Assembly (NCBI GenBank): GCA_023101885.1 | Contig: JALPQD010000101.1 | Span: 4,744,100 to 4,808,099 of the forward strand | Reading direction: 5' to 3' | Source: Typhlomys cinereus | Taxonomy: Eukaryota; Chordata; Mammalia; Rodentia; Platacanthomyidae | Length of the DNA stretch: 64,000 nucleotides | Shown here: positions 33,562 to 46,089 of the stretch, one piece after another | How the letters are laid out: each line of letters starts with the position of its first letter | Numbering within the stretch: the stretch's first letter is position 1 | Made by a program: the position numbers and the translations under genes | Notes under the pieces: model-generated | Told to the model about the DNA's origin: nothing | Database searches by the model: none | What the model saw: the letters and a program-made list of their open reading frames with translations, nothing else

Positions 33562-33978
33562 GTTTTTAAAATTGAGATATAATTACCACATGGCACGAAA
33601 GCACCTATCTTAATTCTTCACTTGTCAGCTTTGATAATTATATACACTTGTGTAATTAACACCCCCCCCAAGAGGGAATGCTCCCATCGACCCATGCTCC
33701 CCAGCAGGCAACTGCTGTCTCCCCGCCTTAGGCCACGTGCAGTCCTCCCCTCCCTGGGCTTTGTATAAATGAAATATAAGGAGCATCAGCGTCACGTGAC
33801 ATCCATTCCTGTTGCACCTGCATTTGTCTCTTTCTGCTGTGCTCAATACCACTCCCCTGTGTGGGCCATTGGCCGCCTGTCCACTCTGTTTGCCATGGAT
33901 GGACATTGGGATTGCGTTTTGAACCTTGGTTATGAACCATACGCCTATAAACATTGGGTAGCTTTGATTTTTCATTTT
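33562..33978 (-). mobile_element. Old L1 3' UTR fragment
   Basis: AAAATTGAGATATAATTACC, CAGGCAACTGCTGTCTCC, TTTGTATAAATGAAATATAA and GGATGGACATTGGGATTGCG are antisense of an L1M-type 3' UTR. Confidence 0.62.
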
Positions 33979-33984
33979 TAACTA

Positions 33985-34178
33985 TTTTTATTATTATTGC
34001 GAAAGTGTGTGTATGGTATGTGGGTGAATAGGAGTGCACAATGGTGCACGTGCAGAGGTCAGAAGACTACTTTTATAGAGCAAGTTCTCTCCTTCCACTT
34101 TTGTTTTGGTTCCACGGATTGAACTCAGGTCATCAGACTTTGTACAGCAAGAGTCTTTACCTGCTGAACATCTCACAT
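33985..34178 (-). mobile_element. B3/B4-like SINE
   Basis: GTGCAGAGGTCAGAAGACTA, GTTCTCTCCTTCCACTTTTG and GATTGAACTCAGGTCATCAG, antisense of an old rodent SINE, with worn head CTGAACATCTCACATCTCAC. Confidence 0.55.
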
Positions 34179-34241
34179 CTCACTTTGTTTTGTTGTATAT
34201 AAATGTTTTTATTAGCATTTTAAAATTTTGCTGTTGATCAG

Positions 34242-34490
34242 GGACTGGAGAGATGGCTCAGGGGTTAAGACTGTGCTTCACAAATGGAAGTTCAGATTCC
34301 AGGTCCCACTTAAAAATGCCTGGCAGAAATGCCAGGTAGCCCCCTGCACTTCTGACCCTGGTGGGCAGAGCCTGGGAAATCCCAAAGTGAAGCAAAAAGG
34401 AGGTAAAAACAATGCAGGATGATTCCCAAAGTCACCCTAAGTCCTCCATAGGGACACACTGTGTCCACCCTCTGATACACATACACTTAG

Positions 34491-34537
<47 letters not shown>

Positions 34538-34545
34538 AGTTTAAA
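34242..34545 (+). mobile_element. SINE-B ending in a (TAGA)n tract
   Basis: Head GGACTGGAGAGATGGCTCAG, body GGGCAGAGCCTGGGAAATCC, TGCAGGATGATTCCC. In place of the usual CA run, the 3' end leads into about twelve TAGA units at 34489-34537. Confidence 0.83.
34489..34537. repeat. (TAGA)n tetranucleotide repeat
   Basis: About twelve perfect TAGA/GATA units at the 3' end of a SINE-B. Confidence 0.95.
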
Positions 34546-34812
34546 AAATGTTGACCAGGACCAACCATATAAGAGTGAAAGCAAAATAAAGGATATTCTT
34601 ATGTTTTTTGACATTATTTTGATGGTAGCTTAAAAAAAAAACTTGCTTAATTTCAGGAAGTGACATACAATCTTTGTTTAAAATAATTTATATGGAATAA
34701 GGATTATTACTTTATTAAGAATAGCTATTGGATGCACTAAATACTTTAATCTGGCAAAGTAGTGATTTGTGTTAGTAGAACTTGTAAGGCAGATTTACAT
34801 TCTTAGAAAATA

Positions 34813-35075
34813 GAGGTGGCTCAGGGGTTAAGCCTCTGCCTTGCAGGAGGAAGGTCCTGAGTTCGGATCCTAAACCCCACGTATAGATGCCGGGCAGAAG
34901 CGGGGGCGGCCTGCGTTTCTGGTCCTGGTAGGGCGGAGCTTGTGAATCCCAGGGCAGAGTAAACAGGAGGAGGTGGAGGCATCCATGGTGGTTCCGGAAT
35001 TTGCCCGTGGTTCTACACACACAAACACACACACGCATGCACAATTGAATAAATAATTTTTAAAAATTTAAAAAA
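34813..35075 (+). mobile_element. SINE-A copy 4, 5'-truncated
   Basis: It begins at GAGGTGGCTCAGGGG, lacking about the first eight bases of the head, then follows the SINE-A body to a TTGAATAAATAA tail. The eight bases AGAAAATA lie on both sides (about 34805 and 35076), consistent with a target-site duplication of a slightly truncated insertion. Confidence 0.88.
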
Positions 35076-35099
35076 AGAAAATATCTTAATTAAGAATGA

Positions 35100-35620
35100 T
35101 TTAAGAAATTATATGGCTAGATTTTTAAAATAAGATGCTTAGGATATTTATTTATTACTTTATTCATCTATGAAATTGGCTTGCAGTTCTTGTGTTTTTA
35201 TTTTGCTTTAAGATTTAATGGCCTTGTAAAATGAACTAGATAGCTTTCTTCCTTTTTCTGTTTATCTGTGGCTATTTTATATTGTTAAAATGACTCAAGT
35301 TTTGAAGGCAAAACTTGCCTGTAAAACCAACCAGGTTTAGAGATGGTCTGTATCTAGGGGCAGCATCAGTAGGTTTCATGGGGGAAGTTTAGGATCTCCA
35401 GCAGTAACATAAACACCTCTGTTTTATATTTCTTTTTGAATCAGTTTTCCTGTATTTTTCCAGAAAAATTGCCTTTTTAGTCTGAATCTTTGCTTTGTTG
35501 GCATTCGGTTGTTTATGATATTCATCATGTTGATGAAATATGATATGATATTTCTCTGTTGCATTTCTATAATTTTTATTTTATTCAGAATATTGTCCAC
35601 TGTTAATTTCTCTTTCAGTA
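35100..35620 (-). mobile_element. Old L1 ORF2 fragment
   Basis: CCTTGTAAAATGAACTAGAT, CTTGCCTGTAAAACCAACC and GAATCAGTTTTCCTGTATTT are antisense of a diverged L1 ORF2 coding region. Confidence 0.52.
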
Positions 35621-35624
35621 TTTT

Positions 35625-35870
35625 ATTTATTTAGCTAGAGGGAAAAACAGACAGAAAGTGATAGAGAGCAGGGGCTTTCTTGCCATGACATGCACAGGGG
35701 TAGAGGTCAAAGGACAAGTTCCAGAAGAGGGCTCTTTCCTTCCACCATGTGGTTTCCAGGAATATGCAGGGGACACTCAAGCTCGAGATCTCCATTTCTT
35801 GAAGATGGATGCCAAGGGCATTCCTCGAGGTCTCAGTTGCACTGTGCCTCCTATGCCAGCGTAGTTGTAG
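35625..35870 (-). mobile_element. B4-like SINE remnant
   Basis: GGGGCTTTCTTGCCATGACA and CTTTCCTTCCACCATGTGGT resemble antisense rodent SINE sequence; the right half is poorly preserved. Confidence 0.35.
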
Positions 35871-36964
35871 GCTGACTCCTGTTGACTTTAACGCATGGGG
35901 CAGGAATGGATCTTGTACTGTCTCAAATGGGTTTACGGCAAAGGTGTTTTTTTGTATATTTCTTTCTGTTCTTTGGAAGCCATCTAGACATTAATTAAAA
36001 TGTTTAAAGGATGGGCACAGAGCTTTATCACTGTAATTGTATCACCATGTTCCTGACCTATCAGCAGCCTGTTCTTTCCCCACAATGAATTGGGGCCATT
36101 AGGGCCTATTAACATGTCTAAGAATTGGCAGGGTCGTATTGTTGGTGGTGGTCCCACCTACTGTTGACCTTGTATGTGTAGTCTATCTGCTACTATTGAT
36201 ATCATCTCTCTGCACAGTGTATAGACATCAACCCGTTTCACGTTATATAAGGGATTAGATTCCATAATAAACTTGACTTGGTTTCAGCTTTTCCAACATC
36301 TCCTCTTGACCCAGTCTGATTCAATTCCTGCTGATCCCACTCTGGTACCTATCAGGATATCGAGGTAAACACAGGGATAGAACTCTGACGTCCCTCTGAG
36401 CGTGAATTTTAAATTTATTGTATAAATTTATTCTATAGCACTTGTTGGGATTTAGGAAATTTCTTGTTGAAAGTTTCATTTATGTTTGGCAGCATATGCA
36501 TTCTTCAATTTTCAGGGCTTGTCACAGGTCCCTGATCAAGCTGCCCACCGTTGCCTGTAAACAGCACATGTCATTTCTTCCTCTTTCAATCTTATCCACC
36601 AAATACTGGTTTATTGATTGTCAGAAAGTGACAAGAAAATCTTTACTTGATTGAGTTACAAATTTCTTTGTTTCATATCAACATTTGATTTACATATTTT
36701 GAGGCCAAATTGATACATACAAACATGATCATAAAATCCTTCTAATAATGCTTTCTTTCTTTGAACTAATTAATTAGTTGCAACGTCCTCTCTATCTTTA
36801 ATAGTGTCTTTTGCCTTAATTATTCTTTGTGGGATACTGTGTGTATGGCAGCACTGGCCTGGTTTACCATCTTTCTATCTTTCATCATTCAATTTTCAGT
36901 TATGTTTTATAACTTTTTCCTAAGTTATGTTTATAACTTTTCTCCTGTTATAAGGGTTTCTTCC

Positions 36965-37112
36965 TTCTCTGCAGTGCTGGGGATTGAACTCAGGGCTTTG
37001 GTATGTTAAACAAGTATTTCACTCCTGGTGTTTTTGAAGTAGGGTCTTTCTAAGTAGCCCAGCCTAGCTTTGAACTCATCATCCTCCTGAATGCTGGAAC
37101 TACAGACACATG
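36965..37112 (-). mobile_element. Old B1 plus ID-like unit
   Basis: GTGCTGGGGATTGAACTCAG then TTTTTGAAGTAGGGTCTTTC, AGCTTTGAACTCATCATCCT and GAATGCTGGAACTACAGACA: an antisense ID-like unit followed by an antisense B1 monomer. Confidence 0.6.
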
Positions 37113-37580
37113 TATTAGTTGGGGTTCATCAGAAGAATAGAACTGAGAGAATGACTGTATTACAAAGGATATTCATTGGGGTATCTCATGCAGTACAGGG
37201 TTAGGCGGTGCAATGATGGCTGTCTTCATGTTGGAGAGGTTCAAAACCCAGTAGCAGCTTAGTCCATGAGGCTGGAAATCTCAGCTTTTCCATATGGTTC
37301 TAAAGCATAGAGCATTCCTAGAAAGTAGCTGCTCTTCAGCCCACATTGCAAGGCTGGAGAAGCTGGGTTCTGTTAAGTGTGGCAGGAACAGTGGCGGCAA
37401 CAGGGTGGATGTGATCACCAGCAAGGAACTAAGTGGGCAGGCAAAAGCAGTGCAGTGTTCCTCAGACCTCCTTATATTTGGACAGGAAGTGCCCTCACAA
37501 ACCTTCCCAAAATTGCATCTCTTAGTTGACTATAGACCTAATCAAACATGATGGTCCTGTTTTGCCACTAAAGCAAGCAA
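37110..37580 (-). mobile_element. MLT2-like ERVL LTR
   Basis: GTATTAGTTGGGGTTCATCA then GAAGAATAGAACTGAG matches the antisense end of MLT2-type LTRs, followed by a GTGATCACC-rich body. Diverged. Confidence 0.42.
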
Positions 37581-37639
37581 ACCGTGCACCAAGGCATGCA
37601 CCACGCCCTCTCCTCCATCTTAATTAATGGCCATGTTGC

Positions 37640-38025
37640 AGTTACTCTTTCTGCTGCTGTGAGACAGCACTCACATAACCAGCTTAAGGGAGAAAGCGGT
37701 GATTTATTTGGCTTTCCAGTTCCGGAGGGGAGGTACAGTCCATTACGGAGGAAAAGGCATGGCAGGCGGCAGAAGCTGGAGGCGGCTTAGGTCGCATCCA
37801 TCATTAGGGAAGAAGAGAGAGCAAGCAGAAAAGTGCAAGAACGGGCTGCTAGTGTAAGCAAGACAGGGCTACACAACCTCAGAGTCTGCCCCCTGTGATG
37901 TGTCTCCCTCCAGCAAGGCTCCACCTCCTAAAGATGCCACACACTTTTTAGACATCAACATCAACTAAGGATTCAAACACATGAGCCTGGGAGGAGGGAA
38001 GACTCCTACTCAAACCATGACAGAA
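37640..38025 (-). mobile_element. LTR-like element, related subfamily
   Basis: TTACTCTTTCTGCTGCTGTG on the left, CAGCTTAAGGGAGAAAGCGG, CCCTCCAGCAAGGCTCCACC and CTCAAACCATGACAGAA on the right. Closest to the copy at 18062-18492. Confidence 0.58.
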
Positions 38026-38954
38026 CGTTTCTTTCTGTTTTTGTGGTTAAAGTTTTTATCGATACCTACTCCCGTTAACCTCTTGTTTTCTAGCTTGTCT
38101 TGTCTGCTTTTTTCCCACGAACTGTGCCATTTCTTCAGGTAAACAAATTTCACTATGCAGAACACAATTTTATCAATTTTTCATCTTTGGTAGTTACAAA
38201 CTCGCTCTCTCTCTTTCTCTCTCTCTCCTTTCTTCCTCTCTTTCTCTTTCTGTCATTAACTTCTTAGTATGTATATGTGACTTCATTTAAAAGCAAAGAT
38301 CCTAGAATATTTCCATTCTACTTTCTATCACCTAATCAACCAGCATTTTATTTTTAAATAATATTCTCTAAAGCCCAATTCCACATTTGTGTTGTCTTAT
38401 TCTTTCCCTGGGAGTCTCTTTTGCTCTTAACCCCTATGCTTAACTTAAATTTATGGCAAAAAATGTCTTTTGGTAAATTGTGACTCTTTCTTAAAAAACA
38501 GCATCTTCCAAACATGATGTTCTGAGTCATTTCCTTGGGCCAATGATTCATGTGTAGGTTTAACAGCTTCATTCTTTCGCCTGTACCCAAACACTTGATT
38601 TTTGCTTGCTTTTATCAGCAGCGGGCCCTTTAAAGCCATCTCTGTTGTAATCCCACTCTTCTATTCCAGCTTGGTCAAGGAGAGAGGATTTTGCATTGCA
38701 AGTTATTCACTCGATGTGTTGCCAACACTACTGTGTCTTTCCGTCTGTTCTGTCAGAGGTTTGGTTGCTGTTATAGACACATCTTTTCTTTCCTTAACAT
38801 TCTAGTCCCTTTAGTCTGCGTATTATTTCACTGAAACTGGTCTGCAGATATATTTTTGTCTTGCGTAGAGTTACTATGCTTCTTCTATCTGTAGATGTTC
38901 TTTATGAATCTTCATAATGTTCAGAGGTTATTATTTCTTTCCCATCCTTTTATC

Positions 38955-38967
38955 TTTGTGCAGTGTG

Positions 38968-39007
<40 letters not shown>

Positions 39008-39265
39008 CACACATGCACAGGTGTGTGTACAAGAGGACCCTTGAATGCATGTTCACCTGTGGTGGTCCAAGGGTAACATCAGGAATCATCCTAGACTGCT
39101 CTGTATCCTTATTGCTTTGTTCTGGGATTTCCCGGGCTCCACCTTCCAGGGCCAGAATTATAGGCTGCTGCCATATCCACCTGGCATTTTTACATGGAAT
39201 ATGGGGATCAGAACTCAGGTCCTTTTATTTGTGAGGCATTAATGCCTGAGCCATCTACTCAGATC
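38955..39265 (-). mobile_element. SINE-B copy
   Basis: Reverse copy with a (GT)n tail at about 38966-39004, GGAATCATCCTAGACTGCTC, and head complement TGAGCCATCTACTCAG. Confidence 0.83.
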
Positions 39266-40054
39266 TTTTCCATCCTCTTTAATCTCACTTTCTATAATTC
39301 CTGTTAGATGTGTACTGGATTTTCTCAATTTGTCTTCTATGTCTTTTAATTTTTCTTTCAGAGTTCCTAGTTTTAGCCTCTCTCCTTCCATGCGGTGGAT
39401 GGAGGGTACCCATTCTCCTTCTACCCTGCTAGTGCCACTACCTTCTCATGCCTGTGGTATCTGTGTTCCCTCTTCAATGTTTTTTGACTTTTATATTTTG
39501 CAGCTCCCATCTTTGGCTTCTTTTTTTCTGTTGATTTTAATTCACAATAAATAATTTCCTTGTGTTGTTTACAAGTTGGGATTATAAATGAACTTTATTT
39601 TTCTTTGGGAATCTGGGCAGCCAGAATTATTACAGAATCCTGCCTACGTTTCTGTTTACTTTGAACGACTGAGAACCAGAGTCCACCCAAGACCAATTTT
39701 ACATAGTGTTTTAGCTCAAAGAATGTTGCAGAAAAGGAGCTGGCCAGAGATGTGAGTTCTCATGGCAGAATTATTTATTGACGTAGTCTCTTTCCAGTCA
39801 GAGCCATGGTGAGACAATTTCCTCATTGTTGCTCTGAAATGGTAGGTGGTTTACTGGTCTCAGCTTTGGCCCCATTAGCAGCACATCAAGGATCACATTC
39901 CCAAGGAACTCCTGTCGTGCACCTCCTTGGGTGGCTCTCAGCTGTGTCCTGGCTTTGGATCTGACCATGACTACAGATGTCTTTCTCATGCACAAAGTCA
40001 TGAATTTGTAAGAAGCTGTAATATCCCACTCTCCATTCATGCATGGCATTAAGA

Positions 40055-40492
40055 GGGGGGCTATGCACGTACACACATACACAGACATGTACACACATTT
40101 ACATATGGTTGCATACATGCACACACATACATAAACATACACCACACATGCATTTACACACATCTATACATTCCCCCCACAAGCATGAAGACATGTGTGT
40201 GCACACACATGCACATGCATCTATACGCATTCACACATTCTTACACATATGACATATACATACTAACACATATATATACACATTTATATATGCCTGTACA
40301 GGCACATGTGCATACAAACATGTACACACATGCATACACACATACTTCCACACATGCACATCCATATACACGTGTGCACACATGCACATACACTCTCAAT
40401 GCCTGCACAGGCACACGTGTATGCATGTGCACACATACATGCACACACATGTTCACACACATGTACATCCACACACATCCCTGAGGCACGCA
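40055..40492. repeat. Long CA-rich alternating tract
   Basis: More than 400 bp of CACACA mixed with TACATA, GCACAT and CATGCA units, almost wholly alternating purine-pyrimidine. No SINE head flanks it. Confidence 0.9.
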
Positions 40493-41069
40493 CGTGTTAC
40501 TTTTCCAGCTGCTGGAAGCCAATTCAGAATGGCTCAGCCCCAGTCTTTTCTGGCACACATGCATCTTTGCTGTTCTATCTCCCTTAAAGAATGGGCAGGG
40601 CAGAAGGTTCTGGGGAGAGGGGAACTTCCTTTCCATCAGGTAATGCAAAGTTCTTTGGAAGAGTGTATGCTGGGAGTGGGCGTGTTTCCACCTAATGTGA
40701 TCACAAAACTTTGGGCTATGTTTTTCCACTTCTCTGAATATTTCAAACATACCCCATATTCATTTTATTGCTAAATTTAAAAAGCACACAAGCTTTAATA
40801 AAGGGTGATAGTAAATAACTTAGATGAAATGATATTTTGGCTCTTTTTCTGCAAGTTTCTTTTGTACATTTCTCAGAACATGCTTATATCTTTCCTAACA
40901 TCCTTTCTTTTTCCTTTTAAATTTACTATCACCTTGCATTTCAATTTTTTTTCTCTTGCAGAAAAGGATGAGCAAGTGGTAGAGAAAAACATTTCAAGCT
41001 GAAGAAGCTTCTAGGCTAGTATTTGCTAATTACAAACTATTGAGGAAAATAAACCTGCTGTCTTCTATT

Positions 41070-41285
41070 TTTTCTCTCTCTCTTCCTTCCTTCCTTCCCT
41101 CCTTCCTTCCTTTCCTTCTTCCTTCCTCCCTCCCTCCCTCCCTCTCTCTCTGTCTCTCTCTCTCTTTCTTTCTTTCTCTCTCTTTCTTTCTTTCTCTCCT
41201 TTCTTTTCTTTTCCTCTCCTTCCCATTCTTCCTCCCTGCGTCTTTTCCTCCCTCCCTTCCTCTTTCCCTCCTCCCCCATTTCTCT
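41070..41285. repeat. Polypyrimidine tract (CTTC/CCCT/TCTC)
   Basis: About 210 bp almost free of purines on the plus strand. Long open frames on either strand here are low-complexity artefacts. Confidence 0.93.
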
Positions 41286-41324
41286 TTCTACCAGAGGACG
41301 ACATCAGATTTTATTCCACCTCAG

Positions 41325-41545
41325 ATGCCATTTGCTTTGTTTTTTGAGGCAGGGTTTCTCATTGGGACCAAGGGCTTGCTGGTTAAGCTAGGCTGGCTAG
41401 TCAGTGGACACCAGGGCCGTTGTCTCCACCTCCTCAGCGTGAGGATTACAAATGATGTAAACTTTTCCCCTGAATTCTGCAGGTGGGACTCAGGCCTCAG
41501 TCTCTCGAGGCAGTTATCTTTCCAGTCCCCAGCATCTCTTCTGCC
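41325..41545 (-). mobile_element. B1/ID-like composite SINE
   Basis: TTTTTTGAGGCAGGGTTTCT, CTAGGCTGGCTAGTCAGTGG, GCGTGAGGATTACAAATG, CTTTCCAGTCCCC: a B1-derived half and a tRNA-derived half in antisense. Confidence 0.55.
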
Positions 41546-42325
41546 CCTATGTGTTTCTTTTCCTCTGTCACCACCCGAGGTGTCTTTCCTTCTTGTGGGG
41601 GGAGGGGCGCCGTGCTGAGTACTTGCTGGAGCATGAGTTAAGTATCAATTTACAAGCAATTGCAGCCTTTGCAGACTGGTCAGACCCAGCTCCGTGGTGA
41701 GGGGTGTGTCTCATGAGTTATTTCTGATTCCCCAAGACCCTCCTTTTGAATCCCCAAGAGAAGGGACACACTTTGAATCTTAAGACATATTTCATCTTTG
41801 TAAACATTACCCTCAAAATAAAAGAAATATAAGAAAGACCTCTCCAACCTTTGTTTAACTAATTGCTATGAATTTACTTTTTTTTTTTCTCCTTAAATGC
41901 CATTTAGTAGAAATCAATGTATTCCCAAGTCCAGGTTAACTAAGAAAAATAAAATGATCTTCCTTCAAGACCCAGCTTTTATTTCAATTTTAATTTTCAT
42001 AAAATCAGCATGGGTCCATGTGTTTCTAAGAAAAGTTGCTGTGCTCTATCTCGAAGCCAGTAGCAACTTACTTACTGCTTCTGTTGACTTTCCTATTACA
42101 TATTGTGTTCTGGCCTTTTTCCTCTGAGGGGAGGGAATTTAACTTTCTTAGTCTACTCTCAAATACAAGCTTTTCATTTGAATCACGGCACCACACTTCC
42201 TGCTGATATCAGGGTTTATGGTCTGCCTTATGGTGTGCAAATGCTATGCCCAGTAGGGGTCTCACTGTGTATTGATTGATGCTATTGCTGCTTTTCCATG
42301 AAATTTCCTTTTTTCAAAAAACCTT

Positions 42326-42545
42326 AAAAATTTATTATTTGAGAAAGAGACAGAGAGACAGAGACAAACAGACAGAGACAGACAGACAAAGAGAGGCACT
42401 TGTGCATGCCCTGGTTCATAGATGGAGATCAGAAAACAACTTTCAGAAGTCAATTCTTTTCTTTCTCCAGGGGAGCTCCCAGGAATCAAACTCAAGTCTC
42501 CAAGTTTGTAAGCACTTATCCACTGAGCTCTCTCAGCCCTTCCCA
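42326..42545 (-). mobile_element. B4-like SINE
   Basis: A GACAGA-rich run, then GAAGTCAATTCTTTTCTTTC, GGGAGCTCCCAGGAATCAAA, CACTGAGCTCTCTCAGCCC: antisense B4-type SINE. Confidence 0.6.
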
Positions 42546-42734
42546 CGCTTTCTATTCCATAGCTTTACATCTCTTTACATGGACACCAGGGTTTGCAAGA
42601 AAACTGAAAACTTCGTCCAAGGACGTGGACACAGCAGACCCTTCCTGTTTGCCCACCTTGGTCCCAGAAGTCCAAAGCATATATTTGATTTTTGTTTTGT
42701 TTTAACAAAAATAGATTCATGCTGCATACACCGT

Positions 42735-42990
42735 TTTTTTAAATGAGTTTTTCCAACCAAGTAATGTATCATGAACATCTTCTGTGCCTAAAACAACCTA
42801 TGTACATGGATGCATGAACAGATTCTAATCCATTAAACTAATTGCCCATCATGACATATGGATACACTTTCCAATTTTTCACTTTTATAAACAGTCTTGA
42901 GACTTGCGCTCCTGAGGCTCGATTTTGCCTAATTATTTGCTGAGATAAATTCTACGTGTAGAATTGCTGGGTCAAGTGATCAATTACTCG
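42735..42990 (-). mobile_element. Old L1 3' UTR fragment
   Basis: ACACTTTCCAATTTTTCACT, TTTATAAACAGTCTTGAGAC and GTAGAATTGCTGGGTCAAGT are antisense of an L1ME-type 3' UTR. Confidence 0.6.
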
Positions 42991-44480
42991 GGACCAGAAG
43001 CATCTCCTCCTACCCCCAGAAATTGTGCTGAATTTGAGAAATGGTGCCTGGCTGCAGACTTTGAGTGTCTGTGGCAAGCAGTGCTGATTTTAATGCTGAT
43101 CTCGTTCCTTGCCATTTTTTTCTTAATTAACAGACAAGGCTGTGTATGTTTCCACCTGAAAGTAATGTTCTGCTTTTTTTTTTTTGTACATTTTTGTCCT
43201 GTATTTTATGGATTGCTTCTTGAATGTTAGAAATGCATCTGGAGTCTCAAAAGTGACCACGCAATCCAAAAGTGCAAAGCGAGACAAAGTCTTACTTTTG
43301 CAGAAAGGCTTTACAGTATTGTTCAGACAGGTATTCATGAGCAGTACTTATGTCCTTAGTGACAGGACCCTGTGCTCTGTTCTGATTAATCAGATCTTGG
43401 CCTTAACACTGTGGCGCGGTTAACTAATTCATAAATGACACAGATGTGGGGAAAGGGAAGGGGAAGGCTATGGTTCTGGCAAGAAGTTCCAGGCAAGCCT
43501 GAGTTATTGTACTGGAGACAAAAGAATTTTCTAATATTACATTTACATCTCAGGATCTATTGACTCAGGACAGATTTCTCATCGAATGGCGGTGTTTTCT
43601 GAATGCAGTTTCCCTGCTTCCACTTCGATCCTCTGATGGAGAAGACAGCATTTCTCTCATTTCTCACACTGCCCTGTGTTCATTTCTGCTCCCACCTGCT
43701 CCCTGTCTGTGCAGCGTGGAAGCGTCACCTTGTCAGACCAAGTCTTCGCTTCTTAGTCTTGCAGGCCTTTGCTTGCTCTGCTTGCATGCTGAATGTAACT
43801 GTTCCCATTTCTTTCTTTCTACTGCAATTTTCGAAAAACAGTGAGTCTCGCAGAGCAGGGTATCACCCAGGAGATACCAGGACATATAGCTTTGTTTATG
43901 GGTGCCGGAGATCACCGTATCACTTAAGGAACCTCATTTTTAGACGAGAGAGGCAGTAGTGGAAAATCAGCAGAAATGAAAGTGAAATGAAAAATATCAG
44001 CTGACAGAGAGAGGCGATGGTATATTTTAGCTAGGAAAAGAGATGGGAGGTCAGGCAGAACTAAGTAAACAGACCACTGACAGAGTTAAGGAAACAAGGA
44101 AAACAAACAGAAGGCACTGCATGTAGAATATCACTTCTCGGTAACTTTGCGTGTATTAGACTTCAGATCTAATGGTAATTTTACACAATATGTTAAATGA
44201 TTTCTTTGGATGAGACAAAGTTTCATTTGTCATGCTGTGTGGTACTTGGTTCTTCAAAAGACCTCAGAGCACTGGGACGATGCCAATGTCCTGAGCCCAC
44301 GTCGTTCTTGCATCTGCTCCTCTCCGGCGTCTAGGTACCTTTTTATTTTGTTGTTAGATTGATTTGCTGAGCACCACTTGATTTGTCTCCACTCTCAAAA
44401 CAACTTCAGTTCTTGAAATTCACAAAAACTGATGGTCTTCAATATCTTTAACTCCAACTATAAATTTCTTTGTTTTGTCT
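42990..44480. other. Intergenic stretch, nothing recognised
   Basis: No repeat or gene that I can support. The plus-strand open frames near 43560-43960 show no domain or splice pattern. Confidence 0.45.
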
Positions 44481-44778
44481 GTGCAAATATTCACATATGT
44501 GTGCAGGTATATATCTGCTTAAGTGAGTGTGCATGTGGAGGCCTGAAGTTGAGGTTAGAGTCTTCTTAGCTGTCTCTCTTCTTCTATTGTTCAGACGGGG
44601 TATCTCCGTTGAACGCAGGATTCACAACTCAGCCTGGCTGGCTTGCCCACTTGCCCTGGGAATGCCTTGTCTTGGCTTCCAGATTCCAGATGGCTGCTAT
44701 TCCTTCCTGGCTTTTATGTAGGTCCCCAAGGTAGTGGACAAGTGTCTTGTCCACTAGCCGTGTCCCTAGCCCCTGTCC
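44480..44778 (-). mobile_element. B1/ID-like composite SINE
   Basis: GTGCATGTGGAGGCCTGAAG, ATTGTTCAGACGGGGTATCT, GAATGCCTTGTCTTGGCTTC, CTAGCCGTGTCCCTAGCCCC. Same layout as 41325-41545, more diverged. Confidence 0.5.
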
Positions 44779-45487
44779 CCAAGACTATGAGTGTCTAATT
44801 TGAGCATTTACCATACTTATGAATTAATTCTACTACCATTCTCTGTATGTCTCTCTCCATCCTACATTTTGGACCACAGCCACAGGATACTTTGGAGCAT
44901 CCTGACTGTCTTTTCCATGATATTGGTTTTACCAGAACCAACATTGCTATGTCCCTGTTCTTTGTTTTATGCACTTTCAATTTCCCAGCTATGGATCTTT
45001 CTGAGCTTATGGCTCTTTCAATTTCCAAAGAATCTAACACATGCTTTGTCCAAACTTGCTTTATTATTATTATTTCCTTCTTTGTGTGTTTAGAGCACAC
45101 AGGAGGATGCTCCGTGCCTCCTGCTCGTGCCAAGGACAGCTTCTGCGGAAAGATGGCTGAGTGTTTATCATTGCTGTTGTGATGGGAGTGCCACAAAGAA
45201 TATTCACGCACACTGAGATGGCTATGACATTAGTGGGAGACATAATCTTGGGGCAATTTAAGATATGCCCTTAATGAGACGTGCGACCCACCACTGGCCA
45301 AAGAGTCGGGACGTGTGCTCATGACAGTGTTCATTTTCTTCTGTACTTCTCCTGTGTCTGGACTGTGCTGCGTGTCCTCTTGGAATGATCTCTGAGTTTT
45401 CAGTTTACTGAACAATAAGCATCCTTACAGGACCCACTCAAGGGTCAACTTCTTAAAAATCCTCAAAATTTATGGCCACATATGCAA

Positions 45488-45612
45488 AGTACTTGAAGGC
45501 AAGGATCGTGTCCTGTCTATTTCTGTTTCCTTCTTGTGCTCACCTAAAGCCTAGCATGCAAGTGATGCTAAAGAGACCATGATGAGCCCTGCTGAGTACA
45601 TAGAATGGGTGC
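45488..45612 (+). mobile_element. L2/MIR-type 3' end
   Basis: CTTGAAGGCAAGGATCGTGT, CCTGTCTATTTCTGTTTCC and AAAGCCTAGCATGCAAGTG follow the conserved L2/MIR 3' end. Confidence 0.42.
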
Positions 45613-46089
45613 AGTCCCGAGCAGAAATGGTCACTGAGGTTTGCATAAGGCCTCAGTGGTTGAAGGAGAGGCTGGGTTGGTTCCTCCAAGTTGTTTTTTT
45701 CTTTCAATTTTTTTTTTTCCTGGGCATTTTCCTACTCACCCTCCTACTGACCCCTCCCGGGTGTCCTGTCCACAGAGTGAGTCTGTGTTCAGAATGCTGT
45801 GATTTACAGGTTACGTTTGTTAACTAATGACTGTTTATAAACTAAGCCTGACAAATTAAAAAAGGGAGCCTTTCAAATGAACACCGTGTGCTGAAATAAG
45901 AAGCAAGTTTAATCAGCGTAGACCCACTCTGGCTAGGGAAAGAGGTGCTAACGTGGCCCTAACAGCCTTCCAGTCCTCCTTCGCTCCTTTTCCTCTCCGT
46001 TGTTTGGAACTCCGTCTTGTTTTAAAGTGGGACTGTGTCTGCAGGCTGTGATTTACCTATAAGTGTCACTCACAGAATCATGATGTGCT

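Noticed and set aside
40043..40774. Several overlapping open frames rich in His/Thr or Cys/Val
   Set aside because: They are translations of CA-rich DNA in different frames.
41037..41618. 192-codon plus-strand and matching minus-strand frames
   Set aside because: Both are translations of the CTTC/CCCT tract, giving SLPSFL or KEGRKE strings.
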